A DNA stretch of 64,000 nucleotides from BRH-c54 sp965284565 (GCA_965284565.1 OZ260100.1:3038001-3102000), one strand, 5' to 3'; positions 18,596 through 27,536 are shown, counted from the stretch's first letter. The notes: a model not told the origin generated them from the letters alone. A program made the numbers and translations.

Positions 18596-18689
18596 ACTTT
18601 TGAAATATGTAAAACTATAAAGTCCGTAGTTGTATTGAACAAAGCTTGGCTTCAAACTATGAACAGGTTATGACATAAATATGTAAGTT

Positions 18690-20144
18690 ATGGTAATATC
18701 AAAATTGAATACACAAATCACCTTAGACTTTCTTCAAAAGAAAAGAGAGAACCAATACTTCGAACGAAAAGGGTTGGGCGAAAAAGATATAATCCCTACT
18801 AAAATTGCGAATGAGCTCATTGGTATGCTCAATGCGGACGGAGGTGTATTAGCATTTGGCGTATCAAACAACGGTGAGATACAAGATTTAGGAAGTTTAG
18901 GGGAAAAACTAAGTGATTACAGAAATCTTTTTGTTGATTTTATTGAACCACACGGGAACATTAGACTCGAAGAGGTTAAAATCGAGGAAAAGCTAGTTTT
19001 CCTATATCATGTAGACCAAGACATTGAACGAATTTTTAAGCGAAAAGATAATGAGCAAATTTTTTTAAGAATTGATGATAGAAATAAACAACTAGACAGA
19101 GATGCGGTTAGAAACTTAGAGTATGACAAACAGATTAGAAAATTTGAAGATGAAATAGAACCAGAGTTTGATTTTAATGACCTTGATGTAAAACTTCTAA
19201 ATGGATATAAACAAAAACTAAATTATGATGGAGATGTATTGGATTTACTGGTAAAAAGACATCTAGCTGTAAAGAAAGACGAACAATACAAAATAAAAAA
19301 AGCATGTGTTTTGCTCTTTGCCAAAGATCCTGAGAAGTATATCACTTCAGCTTCACTTCGCTATATCAGATACGAAGGGTTAGAAGCACAAGTTGGTATA
19401 GAGCATAACGTAATTAAAGATGAACGCTTTGAAAATAACATTCCGTGGATTATAGGTCATGTAAAAAACTTTTTAAAAGCTACTCTAAAAGATTATTACT
19501 TTTTGGATTTAGAAACAGGCAGGTTTAATAAAGTTCCTGAATATCCCGAAGAAGCATGGTTAGAAGGAATTGTAAATGCATTATGCCATCGTTCGTACAA
19601 TGTACAAGGGAATGCCATTTACATCAAACACTTTGATGATAGATTAGAAATTTCCAATAGCGGTCCATTACCAGCACAAGTAAATGTTAAAAATATAAGG
19701 ACGGAAAGATTCTCTAGAAACCCCAGGATTTCAAGATCTTTAGAAGATATGGGGTTTGTGAGACAGCTAAATGAGGGTGTTTCTAGAATTTATCAATCTA
19801 TGGAAAAATCAATGCTTTCAACCCCTGAGTACATTGAGAAAAATGGAAACGTATATTTAACTCTTCGTAACAAAATTAGCAAGCATACTAAAACAATTCC
19901 AGATACTATTCTCAAAATCATTCAAGATAATTGGTCAAACTATAATGACACGCAGAAGAAGATTTTACAGCATCTTTTTTATCATAATCAAGCAACAGTT
20001 GGGGAGTTAGTAGCTGTAACAGAGATACATGAAAAAAATGTTAGACTATATTTAAATCAATTTATTGACAATGAAAATATTCTAGATCGCCTGAGCAAGA
20101 AACAACGGGACAAAAATGCTAAATACACATTTAAAAAACTTTAG
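18690..20144 (+). CDS. AlbA_2 (Schlafen-type) ATP-binding, RecG-related transcriptional regulator-like protein
   Basis: 484 aa. The N-terminal AlbA_2 domain (QYFERKGLGEKDIIPTKIAN, then LNADGGVLAFGVSNNGEI) covers about 15-130. A GHKL/HATPase_c_4-like region follows at about 265-370, with EAWLEGIVNALCHRSYNVQG, DDRLEISNSGPLP and NPRISRSLEDMGFVRQLNEG. The C-terminal 80 residues look like a winged helix (KKILQHLFYHNQATVGELVAV). Such proteins are often mis-named RecG helicase; no helicase motifs are present. They are common in defence and mobile regions. It follows the two-TM gene by 162 nt and may work with it. Confidence 0.8.
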   Translation: MVISKLNTQITLDFLQKKRENQYFERKGLGEKDIIPTKIANELIGMLNADGGVLAFGVSNNGEIQDLGSLGEKLSDYRNLFVDFIEPHGNIRLEEVKIEEKLVFLYHVDQDIERIFKRKDNEQIFLRIDDRNKQLDRDAVRNLEYDKQIRKFEDEIEPEFDFNDLDVKLLNGYKQKLNYDGDVLDLLVKRHLAVKKDEQYKIKKACVLLFAKDPEKYITSASLRYIRYEGLEAQVGIEHNVIKDERFENNIPWIIGHVKNFLKATLKDYYFLDLETGRFNKVPEYPEEAWLEGIVNALCHRSYNVQGNAIYIKHFDDRLEISNSGPLPAQVNVKNIRTERFSRNPRISRSLEDMGFVRQLNEGVSRIYQSMEKSMLSTPEYIEKNGNVYLTLRNKISKHTKTIPDTILKIIQDNWSNYNDTQKKILQHLFYHNQATVGELVAVTEIHEKNVRLYLNQFIDNENILDRLSKKQRDKNAKYTFKKL

Positions 20145-20248
20145 GTACCTAATAAGGAACAAAAAATAACATATTTAAAATATTGACAATGAGATATTTA
20201 ATTATTTTAAGAAACGTTATAATTAAAATAAGGAACATAAGAAAATAA

Positions 20249-20710
20249 GTGACAAAGCTACCTTCCATAAAAACAGCATTACATCAACACTGCTTAACGC
20301 TTGCAGAAGAAAGAATTGCCTCCTTACAACAAATTTTAAAAGAAACACAACAAGCAGCCAATAACGAAACCAAAAGTAGTGCGGGCGATAAACATGAAAC
20401 GGGAAGAGCCATGGCTCAATTAGAAACAGAAAAACTAACTACCCAACTTAGTGAAGCACTCAACATCAAACAAAACTTAGCTCAAATCAATCCTACTAAC
20501 ACCAACAACACAGTAGTGTTAGGCAGTATAGTTCATACCAACAAAGGCAACTTTTACCTTGCTGCAAGTATTGGAAAAGTAGCCTTAGAAAACGAAATCT
20601 TTTTTGCTATTTCTCCTGCCTCTCCTATTGGCAAATTAATGCTCACCAAAAAAGAAAAAGAAAGCTTTTCTTTAAATGGTAGTGAGTATACTATTTTGGC
20701 TGTAACCTGA
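20249..20710 (+). CDS. GreA/GreB-like elongation-factor family protein
   Basis: 153 aa from a GTG start at 20249. The N-terminal part is a helical coiled coil (LTLAEERIASLQQILKETQQ) with the segment SSAGDKHETGRAMAQLETEK, and the C-terminal part resembles the FKBP-like domain of GreA (VLGSIVHTNKGNFYLAASIG ... FFAISPASPIGKLML). In Bacteroidota this family is widely mis-annotated as 3-oxoacyl-ACP synthase. Whether it stimulates RNA polymerase cleavage is not shown by sequence. It ends before a terminator shared with the convergent T9SS gene. Confidence 0.75.
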   Translation: MTKLPSIKTALHQHCLTLAEERIASLQQILKETQQAANNETKSSAGDKHETGRAMAQLETEKLTTQLSEALNIKQNLAQINPTNTNNTVVLGSIVHTNKGNFYLAASIGKVALENEIFFAISPASPIGKLMLTKKEKESFSLNGSEYTILAVT

Positions 20711-20760
20711 CAAGAAGGTATTTAGGTAATATTTTTCTATACCCATACTTTAAAATAAAA

Positions 20761-20797
20761 AAGAGGCTGATTAAACAACCAACCTCTTCTTTTTTTA
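20761..20797. terminator. Bidirectional terminator between the GreA-like and T9SS genes
   Basis: AAGAGG and CCTCTT arms, extended by weaker pairs, lie between convergent genes with an A-run before and a T-run after. Confidence 0.7.
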
Positions 20798-20811
20798 ATA
20801 AAAAAAACTAT

Positions 20812-21681
20812 TTATTGTTTGAATAGTTTTTGTGAGTTTATCATTTCTCCATTACTATACAGATTAACGAAGTAAACTCCAGAATTATAATTAGATAAAT
20901 TCAATTTAATAATGTTTTCATTAATTGAGTTATTTTCTTCTATTAGCTGACCATCTATTGAAAACAATTTGTAAGAATAGTTATTATTAGACTTGCTTAA
21001 GCTAATATTAACAAAGTCAGCAGTTGGATTAGGGAAAATTTTAACTTTCACTTCTTCTTGTTCTGAAATACCTGAAACAAAAGTGCTTTCAACATTAATA
21101 TCGTCAAATAAGAAACCATCATTTCCTCCTGCAAAATAATAATTATCGTGTTGCTGAAGCTTTACAACATAAGTAGCTGTAAAACTTAATCCGTGGGCAT
21201 TATTAAGACTATCTAAATTTAAATCAAAATAATACCATTGTAAATCAGTATAAGAAGCTCCGTTTAAATCAAGTACTTTAGTAAATGTAGTACCTCCATT
21301 ATCAGAAATATAAATTCCATCTTCTGGTTCGGTTTCATCGTTCCATTCTGCCCACCAAAAACTAAATCTAACTTGAGTTTCACCTAGTAAGTTTAATCCA
21401 ATCCAAGCTTCGTTGGTTACATAACTTCCTCCTGGGTCATTATCCATACCCAACCATAAACTATCGGTATGTGCTTTTGCGGTATCTCCACTCCATATTA
21501 AACTCGTAGAGTTCCAAATTTGTATTCTTCCATCTTGAGAACTTGAAGTAGTGTACCAATTGTTATCTAAAGTACCATTCTCAAAACCTGTTGCATAAGG
21601 AATGGCAGCATAATTTGTAACTTGAGCATTCATTGCCTGAAAACCCATAATAGAAATTGCTAATAAGTAAATTTTTTTCAT
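20812..21681 (-). CDS. T9SS type A sorting domain-containing secreted protein
   Basis: 289 aa. A signal peptide (MKKIYLLAISIMGFQAMNAQ) is followed by a beta-rich domain of about 170 residues (AEWNDETEPEDGIYISDNGG, then YYFAGGNDGFLFDDINVES) resembling choice-of-anchor or MAM-like jelly-roll folds, and a type A C-terminal sorting domain (VKIFPNPTADFVNISL ... NSGVYFVNLYSNGEM ... QKLFKQ). It should be exported by Sec and then the type IX secretion system to the cell surface or medium. Its specific function is unknown. It is transcribed alone. Confidence 0.85.
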   Translation of the reverse strand: MKKIYLLAISIMGFQAMNAQVTNYAAIPYATGFENGTLDNNWYTTSSSQDGRIQIWNSTSLIWSGDTAKAHTDSLWLGMDNDPGGSYVTNEAWIGLNLLGETQVRFSFWWAEWNDETEPEDGIYISDNGGTTFTKVLDLNGASYTDLQWYYFDLNLDSLNNAHGLSFTATYVVKLQQHDNYYFAGGNDGFLFDDINVESTFVSGISEQEEVKVKIFPNPTADFVNISLSKSNNNYSYKLFSIDGQLIEENNSINENIIKLNLSNYNSGVYFVNLYSNGEMINSQKLFKQ

Positions 21682-21802
21682 ACATTTAATTTTTTAGTTC
21701 ATATTAATTTTTATCCCACTAAGGTACTATTTAATAATTTATTTAACAACTATATTTCACTAAAAAAATAAGCAGTACAATGCCTGTCTAAAAACTATTT
21801 AC

Positions 21803-21832
21803 TTGATTTATAAGCTATTTTTTTTAAATTTG
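21803..21832 (+). promoter_or_regulatory. TTG-N19-TAAATTTG promoter upstream of the 21932 gene
   Basis: TTG at 21803-21805 and TAAATTTG at 21825-21832 with 19 nt between repeat exactly the arrangement at 17460. The leader to the ATG at 21932 would be about 95 nt. Confidence 0.5.
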
Positions 21833-21931
21833 GGAAAATAAATGTGAGTAAAAACTACATATATAAACAAGTTGATAGCTATTTTAATAATCCAGTATTA
21901 TTCAAAATTAATCTAAATAATAATTGATAAT

Positions 21932-22705
21932 ATGATTACCGAAAAAGACAAAGAAAGGATTAAGTCCGAAGAAATATTTAGGGATGAGATTAGGAAGACA
22001 TTAAGCCAAAAAGAACTAAGTTCACCTAAGAAAAAAGTTTGGGGAATTATTAATAGCCCATTCGGCCTATGGCTGCTATCCACAGTCCTTGTTGGTTTAA
22101 TTGTATATTTCTATAATGATAACAAGCTGAATAATGAAATTTTAGCTAATAATGCTGCAACAATTCAGAAATTAGAAACAGAAGCTAGTAATAGGTTACA
22201 ACTTTTTAAGTTAGCATTATTAAATCAAGACCCATCCAAAATTTACTATCAAAAAGAGGAACTTGCATATATGATAGATGGAGTGCTTGTTAGGGATGGC
22301 TCTTTAGCTCAAAAAAAACCAGTTTACATATTTCCAGAATATAAAGAGCGAACTATGAATTCTTTGCTTTATGAAATTGGACGATTAACATTTGACAAAA
22401 AACAAGTATCAACAATTACCGAAGCACGAACATTCTTAACTGAAATACAAAATAGGTTATTAAATATGGAAGATCCTCCTAGACGTGATTTTTCACTTAG
22501 CCAGAGAATCCAACAAATTGCACAAATTCAACCTGAAAACATGTCCCCAGATGACCGAAAATTATGGGATGAATATCAAGAAAAGAAGAAAATATTTGAA
22601 CAAGGCCAGTTGTCTGATTATCACAATAGAATTAAAAAGGATTTGGACGATTTACTTACATTATTCCATAGTAATCTGTTTCTTAAAGGAATGTTAGATA
22701 AATGA
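21932..22705 (+). CDS. Single-TM protein of unknown function
   Basis: 257 aa; no family recognised. A charged N-terminal segment of about 45 residues precedes one membrane helix (SPFGLWLLSTVLVGLIVYFY, about 47-66), then a helical region (NNAATIQKLETEASNRLQLF) and a soluble C-terminal domain rich in charged residues (MSPDDRKLWDEYQEKKKIFE). The short string NSPFGLWLLST is, in my experience, common at the membrane segment of accessory proteins. It has its own promoter and is convergent with the aminotransferase gene. Orphan, possibly acquired. Confidence 0.65.
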   Translation: MITEKDKERIKSEEIFRDEIRKTLSQKELSSPKKKVWGIINSPFGLWLLSTVLVGLIVYFYNDNKLNNEILANNAATIQKLETEASNRLQLFKLALLNQDPSKIYYQKEELAYMIDGVLVRDGSLAQKKPVYIFPEYKERTMNSLLYEIGRLTFDKKQVSTITEARTFLTEIQNRLLNMEDPPRRDFSLSQRIQQIAQIQPENMSPDDRKLWDEYQEKKKIFEQGQLSDYHNRIKKDLDDLLTLFHSNLFLKGMLDK

Positions 22706-22761
22706 TAGCAGGGTAAATAATGTCATTGAATAAAAAAAGTAGCTAACAACATATAAAAAAA

Positions 22762-23952
22762 TCAAAGCTCATCCATTACTTTTAGGATAATGGCTGCAGC
22801 AGTTTTTAGTTCCTCATCGCTTATGCATAATGGTGGAGAAAGCCTAAAAGCAGTTGGTGTAGAAAGAAACCAAAAACCTATTACGCCTTCTTTTAAGCAA
22901 TTGTCAACCACCTTTTGTACTACTTCAAAAGACTCCATTTCTATGGCAAAAAATAAGCCTGCTCTTCTTATTTCTTTTATTTTGGGGTGACTAATTAGCA
23001 AATCTTCTAACAACTTGCCTTTTCGTTCTGTTTGTGCTATCCAATCAGTCGTTTTCAACACAGTTAAACAAGCATTGGCAGCAGCAGCAATTACCGGATG
23101 TCCGCCAAAAGTGGTAATGTGTCCCAACACAGGGTTGTTCGTTAAGGTATGCATCATTTCATGCGAAGCAACAAAAGCTCCAATGGGCATTCCGCCTCCT
23201 AAGGCTTTTCCGAGGGTAAGGATGTCCGGCACTACGCCATAATGTTCAAAAGCAAACATTTTTCCTGTCCTCCCCATCCCTACTTGCACTTCATCAAAAA
23301 TTAATAAAGCTCCTTTTTCGGTACATTTATTTCTCAATGCCTGTATAAACTCCATAGTAGGTTTTATCAATCCGGCATCGCCTTGTATGGTTTCTATAAT
23401 TACACAAGCAGTGGCTTCGGTTATTATTTCTAAAGAAGCAATATCATTAAACCTTATAAAGTCTACGTTTGGTAATAAAGGTTTAAAAGCAGCTTTTTTA
23501 TTTTCATTGTTGGTAAAACTTAAAGAACCATGCGTACTGCCATGGTAAGCACCTTCACATGCCACAATGTGTTTTCTTTGGGTTACCCTTTTGGCTAATT
23601 TAACGGCTGCTTCGTTGGCTTCCGTACCCGAATTAACAATGTAAGAGCACGAAAGTGATGCTGGTAAAATGGAAGCTAAATTTTCAGCTAAAGCCAATTG
23701 AGCATCTTGAATGTACTCGCCATAAACCATTACGTGTAAATATTTGTCGAGCTGTTCTTTAATGGCTTTTACTACTTCTGGATGGCGATGACCAATATTG
23801 TTTACTGCCACTCCAGCAATCATATCCATGTATCTTTTTCCAGATTTATCCCAAATATAAATGCCTTCTGCTTTTTCAACATCAATTAAATAAGGACTTT
23901 GGTTGGTTTGTCCTTGTAAATTTAAAAAGGTATTTATTCTTTGTTGTTTCAT
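22762..23952 (-). CDS. Class III PLP-dependent aminotransferase
   Basis: 396 aa, fold type I. Seen: NSGTEANEAAVKLAKR (about 107-122), the YHGSTHGSLS segment, IFDEVQVGMGRTGKMFAFEH and LTLGKALGGGMPIGAF, whose lysine should bind PLP. Family members include acetylornithine, 4-aminobutyrate and ornithine aminotransferases; the substrate cannot be fixed from sequence. It is the last gene of a minus-strand operon, 4 nt after the ABM-family gene, which itself overlaps the SAM hydrolase gene. Confidence 0.9.
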   Translation of the reverse strand: MKQQRINTFLNLQGQTNQSPYLIDVEKAEGIYIWDKSGKRYMDMIAGVAVNNIGHRHPEVVKAIKEQLDKYLHVMVYGEYIQDAQLALAENLASILPASLSCSYIVNSGTEANEAAVKLAKRVTQRKHIVACEGAYHGSTHGSLSFTNNENKKAAFKPLLPNVDFIRFNDIASLEIITEATACVIIETIQGDAGLIKPTMEFIQALRNKCTEKGALLIFDEVQVGMGRTGKMFAFEHYGVVPDILTLGKALGGGMPIGAFVASHEMMHTLTNNPVLGHITTFGGHPVIAAAANACLTVLKTTDWIAQTERKGKLLEDLLISHPKIKEIRRAGLFFAIEMESFEVVQKVVDNCLKEGVIGFWFLSTPTAFRLSPPLCISDEELKTAAAIILKVMDEL

Positions 23953-23956
23953 CAGG

Positions 23957-24250
23957 TTATTCTAAGATTTCAATAGCATCTACGCTCCACGCTTCTGCCC
24001 TAGCTATAAAACAAGGTTTTAGTTCACTCCAAAATTGTTTAAAAAAGGCTGATTTTCTATAATTTTCTAAATGAGCTTCACTTTGCCAATGGCTATAAGT
24101 AAAAAATATATTGGGTTGCTTTTTATCTTTTAATAGGGAAAGGTGTTCAACTCCATCAAAATTTCTAATGTGTTGTTTGTTATCATTAAATTTTTCTAAA
24201 AAAGCAGCTACTTTTTCAGGATGAAAAGTCATTTTTACTATCCTAATCAT
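23957..24250 (-). CDS. Antibiotic biosynthesis monooxygenase (ABM) family protein
   Basis: 97 aa with the dimeric alpha-beta barrel pattern: MIRIVKMTFHPEKVAAFLEK, then VEHLSLLKDKKQPNIFFTYS and HWQSEAHLENYRKSAFFKQF. Small ABM proteins are quinol or haem-type monooxygenases or of unknown role. The start overlaps the end of the SAM hydrolase gene by 8 nt and the stop lies 4 nt before the aminotransferase, so translation is probably coupled. Confidence 0.75.
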   Translation of the reverse strand: MIRIVKMTFHPEKVAAFLEKFNDNKQHIRNFDGVEHLSLLKDKKQPNIFFTYSHWQSEAHLENYRKSAFFKQFWSELKPCFIARAEAWSVDAIEILE

Positions 24251-25025
24251 AAAACTGTATTCTTATGGTATCTTTAAATTCTATTCCAAACAAGTCTGTT
24301 GCTCTACCATTGTTTATAGCTATTTCAATAAAACCTGTAGAACTAAAAAGTGCTAAACGTTCTCCGTTAGGAACATCTTTATACGATTTAGATATTTCAC
24401 TAATATTATAATCTGCTTCTCTAAATAATATTTGAAAATCTCTTCCTTTACCAAACTCCAAAAACAATTGTTTAGGGATATTGGTAATAATATTACCGTA
24501 ATGATCGATATAAATAGCAATTCCTACAATAGTATCGTTTTCGGTTAATGCCCTAAACATTTGTTTAGCATTAAGTTTATTGAGCGGCTTACCAAGCATC
24601 TCCATAGTTCCTCCTCTGGCAATATGGCAAGCTGCTTTAACAAAAACATCTTTAGTAGGAAAAGTTATTAATTCTGTGTCTGAATAAAAATCTAATGCAA
24701 TAGCTTTTTCAGGAACGGTATCAAAAATCATTGAAAAAATTCCATTATCGGCTCCAATAAAGTACTGTTCTTTATATTGTATAACAACATGTGGAGTATC
24801 AATATTAGCTTCAGATTCTACCCCTATAATATGAATAGTACCTGGTGGAAAATCTGCGTAGCAAGTTTTTATTAAAAAAGCTGTTCTTAATAAGTCGAAA
24901 GCAGGTATTTCATGAGAAATATCAACAATAGTAGCCTCAGGGTAGTTTTTTAATATTGCACCTTTTACAGAAGCAGCATAACTATCTGTTGTACCTAAGT
25001 CTGTTGTTAGTGTAATGATGCTCAT
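24243..25025 (-). CDS. SAM hydrolase (DUF62 / SAM hydroxide adenosyltransferase) family protein
   Basis: 260 aa. The family signature LTTDLGTTDSYAASVKGAI at the N-terminus, VDISHEIPAFDLLRTAFLI, FPPGTIHIIGV, YFIGADNGIFSMIF and YIDHYGNIITNIP are all present. Related enzymes split S-adenosylmethionine to adenosine and methionine using water; halogenases share the fold. It is the first gene of a three-gene minus-strand operon with the ABM and aminotransferase genes and is divergent from phoH. Confidence 0.88.
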   Translation of the reverse strand: MSIITLTTDLGTTDSYAASVKGAILKNYPEATIVDISHEIPAFDLLRTAFLIKTCYADFPPGTIHIIGVESEANIDTPHVVIQYKEQYFIGADNGIFSMIFDTVPEKAIALDFYSDTELITFPTKDVFVKAACHIARGGTMEMLGKPLNKLNAKQMFRALTENDTIVGIAIYIDHYGNIITNIPKQLFLEFGKGRDFQILFREADYNISEISKSYKDVPNGERLALFSSTGFIEIAINNGRATDLFGIEFKDTIRIQFYD

Positions 25026-25075
25026 AAAAAAGTTTCAACAATTAATAAATCAATGGTTAATAAAAACTATAAGGT

Positions 25076-25110
25076 AAAAAATCGTTAATTCAATTAAAAT
25101 AATGATTTTT
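25076..25110. promoter_or_regulatory. Inverted repeat between divergent SAM hydrolase and phoH genes
   Basis: AAAAATCGTTA (25076-25086) and TAATGATTTTT (25100-25110) pair with one mismatch. Placed between divergent starts it may be an operator; AT-richness makes chance possible. Confidence 0.3.
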
Positions 25111-25154
25111 ACAATTAATAATCGAACACAAAATTAGAATTAAAACGCATATAA

Positions 25155-26105
25155 TTGAACGAAACTACAATAGATATTTCAGAAATTAACCCAGTAGATT
25201 TATATGGGATAAACGATAGTAAACTTACAGCCATTAAGAAGTTTTTTCCTCGCATAAAAATTATTGCCCGAGGAAATGAATTAAAAGCTATTGGTGACGA
25301 AAATGAACTTAGTGCTTTTAAACAAAAAATAGCCTTATTAATTGCTCACCTCTTAAAATACAAGCAACTAACCGAAAATAACATTGAACGTTTGATGAGT
25401 GAAGATGGCACATTAGAAAACAGCGAGACTTTAAGAAATGAAGCAGATGTATTGGTTTTTGGTAATAGCGGATTGATTGTAAAGGCAAAAACTGCTAACC
25501 AAAGAAAACTAGTAGAAGAGATAGATAAAAACGATATGGTTTTTGCAGTTGGTCCTGCGGGAACAGGAAAATCTTACACTGCTGTAGCTTTAGCTGTAAG
25601 AGCTTTAAAGAATAAAGAAGTAAGAAGAATTATCCTTACACGTCCAGCAGTTGAAGCAGGAGAGAATTTAGGCTTCCTTCCTGGAGATTTAAAAGAAAAA
25701 TTAGATCCTTACTTACAACCACTATATGATGCTTTAAGAGATATGATTCCTTCAGAAAAGCTGAATGAAATGATGGATAGTGGTATAATTCAAATTGCTC
25801 CTTTAGCATTTATGCGTGGCAGAACCTTAGATAAAGCTTTTGTTATTTTGGATGAGGCTCAAAATGCCACTAATAGTCAATTTAAAATGTTTTTAACCAG
25901 AATGGGTAAATCTGCTAAGTTTATTATTAATGGCGACCCCACTCAAATAGATTTACCAAAAAATCAACCTTCAGGATTAATGCAATCACTTTCTGTTTTA
26001 AAAGGTATAAAAGGAATTAGTTTTGTTCAATTTGACGAAAATGATGTTATTAGACATCAATTGGTTAAAGAGATTATAATGGCATACAGTAAGTCTGAAA
26101 AATAA
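25155..26105 (+). CDS. PhoH family ATPase
   Basis: 316 aa from a TTG start (25155) that gives LNETTIDISEINPVDLYG; no ATG fits better at the N-terminus. Walker A GPAGTGKSYTAVALAV and Walker B VILDEAQNAT are present, as are LTRPAVEAGENLGFLPGD and NGDPTQIDLPK. PhoH proteins are cytoplasmic NTPases, with RNA-related helicase activity reported for relatives. It stands alone, divergent from the SAM hydrolase operon. Confidence 0.9.
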   Translation: MNETTIDISEINPVDLYGINDSKLTAIKKFFPRIKIIARGNELKAIGDENELSAFKQKIALLIAHLLKYKQLTENNIERLMSEDGTLENSETLRNEADVLVFGNSGLIVKAKTANQRKLVEEIDKNDMVFAVGPAGTGKSYTAVALAVRALKNKEVRRIILTRPAVEAGENLGFLPGDLKEKLDPYLQPLYDALRDMIPSEKLNEMMDSGIIQIAPLAFMRGRTLDKAFVILDEAQNATNSQFKMFLTRMGKSAKFIINGDPTQIDLPKNQPSGLMQSLSVLKGIKGISFVQFDENDVIRHQLVKEIIMAYSKSEK

Positions 26106-26134
26106 TTTTTTTTCTTTCTTCCATCTTATATTTA

Positions 26135-26142
26135 TATATTTG
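26135..26142 (+). promoter_or_regulatory. TAnnTTTG promoter element for the STAS gene
   Basis: TATATTTG lies 27 nt before the ATG at 26170. No clear -33 TTG is seen. Confidence 0.4.
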
Positions 26143-26169
26143 TCGAGAATAAACCATTAATAACCTAAT

Positions 26170-26553
26170 ATGAGCTTTAGAACCGAAAAACATGACAACT
26201 ACTCTATAATTGTCTTTAGTACAGATAAACTAGATAGTATTGTTGCTCCCGATTTAAAATCTGAATTGGTTTTAATTAATAAATCTGGAGAGAAAAACAT
26301 TATAATGGATTTATCTAGCGTTAAGTATTGCGATTCATCAGGATTAAGTGCTATATTAACTGGATATAGGGTTTGCCAGCAATCTAATGGTATATTTATT
26401 ATTTGTGGTTTACAAACAGCAGTTGAAAAATTAATGACTATTTCTCAGCTAACAACCGTTTTAGATATTACTACAACATTGCCTGCGGCCCTAGATTTAT
26501 TTTATGAGAAGCAATTGAGCGTCAACTCTGACGAAAATAATGCTAATGAGTAA
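26170..26553 (+). CDS. STAS-domain protein (anti-sigma factor antagonist type)
   Basis: 127 aa, a single STAS domain. The key phosphorylatable serine region VKYCDSSGLSAILTGYRVCQ is present. SpoIIAA-like proteins of this size bind serine-kinase anti-sigma factors and are switched by phosphorylation at that serine. No kinase or phosphatase partner is near, so the target is unknown. Its end overlaps the start of the ribonuclease Z gene by 8 nt, so the two are probably translated from one message. Confidence 0.85.
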   Translation: MSFRTEKHDNYSIIVFSTDKLDSIVAPDLKSELVLINKSGEKNIIMDLSSVKYCDSSGLSAILTGYRVCQQSNGIFIICGLQTAVEKLMTISQLTTVLDITTTLPAALDLFYEKQLSVNSDENNANE

Positions 26554-27472
26554 ATTTAGTGTACTCATATTAGGAAGTGCTTGTGCAACACCAACGCTTA
26601 ACAGAAACCCAACATCTCAATTAGTAAACATCAATCATCAATACTATTTGATTGATTGTGGTGAGGGTACACAGCTTCAACTCAGAAAATACAACATCAA
26701 CTTTAACAGAATACACCATATTTTTATCAGTCACTTACATGGCGACCATTATTTAGGTTTAATGGGATTGTTACAAACCATGCATTTACTCGGTAGGGAA
26801 AAAGAATTATTTGTTTACGGACCTGAAGGTTTAAAAACCATACTCGATACCCATTTTAAATACTCCAAAAGTTTTTTAAAATATCCGTTACAGTTTAAAG
26901 CTGTTAATATGGAACAAAGTTCTACTATTTTTGAAAATGAAAAATTAATTGTAAATACAGTAATATTAAAACATAAAATTCCTTGCACCGGTTTTGTTTT
27001 TAAAGAAAAACCAAAGCCAAGAAGAATAAACCCTAAAGCAATTGAAAAATATAAAGTGCCTAAATACGCCATTAACAAGCTAAAATCAGGTATCGATTTT
27101 GAGTCTCCAGAAGGCGAAATCATCAAAAATAATCTACTAACTCACGATTCTTTGCCATCTTACTCCTATGCTTTTTGTTCTGATACAGCATATTTTGAGG
27201 ATATTTTACCAGAAATTAACAATGTAAGCCTACTCTATCATGAGTCAACTTTTTTAGAAAAAGATAAAAAGCTGGCTAATAAAACATTACATTCAACCGC
27301 AAAAGAAGCAGCAAGTATAGCACAACAAGCAAAAGCTAACAACTTGATTATCGGTCACTTCTCTAACAGATATTCGCAACTTACAGATTTACTGGAAGAA
27401 GCAAAAAGTGTATTTGAAAATACTGACTTGGCATTAGAAGGAAAAGAATTTAATATTGCTGAAAGTCAGTAA
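26546..27472 (+). CDS. rnz: Ribonuclease Z
   Basis: About 308 aa. It removes the 3' trailer of tRNA precursors. Metal-binding motif SHLHGDHYLGLMGLL (about residues 60-74), LIDCGEGTQLQLRKY, FCSDTAYF and HSTAKEAASIAQQAKANNL with the conserved histidine, and IIGHFSNRY near the end are seen. The frame also allows ATG at 26540; I use the one at 26546 (MSKFSVLILG), which still overlaps the STAS stop. Confidence 0.93.
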   Translation: MSKFSVLILGSACATPTLNRNPTSQLVNINHQYYLIDCGEGTQLQLRKYNINFNRIHHIFISHLHGDHYLGLMGLLQTMHLLGREKELFVYGPEGLKTILDTHFKYSKSFLKYPLQFKAVNMEQSSTIFENEKLIVNTVILKHKIPCTGFVFKEKPKPRRINPKAIEKYKVPKYAINKLKSGIDFESPEGEIIKNNLLTHDSLPSYSYAFCSDTAYFEDILPEINNVSLLYHESTFLEKDKKLANKTLHSTAKEAASIAQQAKANNLIIGHFSNRYSQLTDLLEEAKSVFENTDLALEGKEFNIAESQ

Positions 27473-27536
27473 TAGCAATGTTAATAGCTTGTTAATAACT
27501 ATTTCCCTACTTTTTAAAAAAACTAATGATTTATAC

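Noticed and set aside
20141..20152. Perfect 12-bp palindrome TTAGGTACCTAA at the AlbA_2 stop
   Set aside because: Short and overlapping the stop codon; no T-run or second copy, so no function can be supported.
22740..22760. attC-like remnant (TAGCTAACAAC) after the single-TM gene
   Set aside because: Only an AAC-type half is present, with no hairpin or GTT half before the aminotransferase gene.
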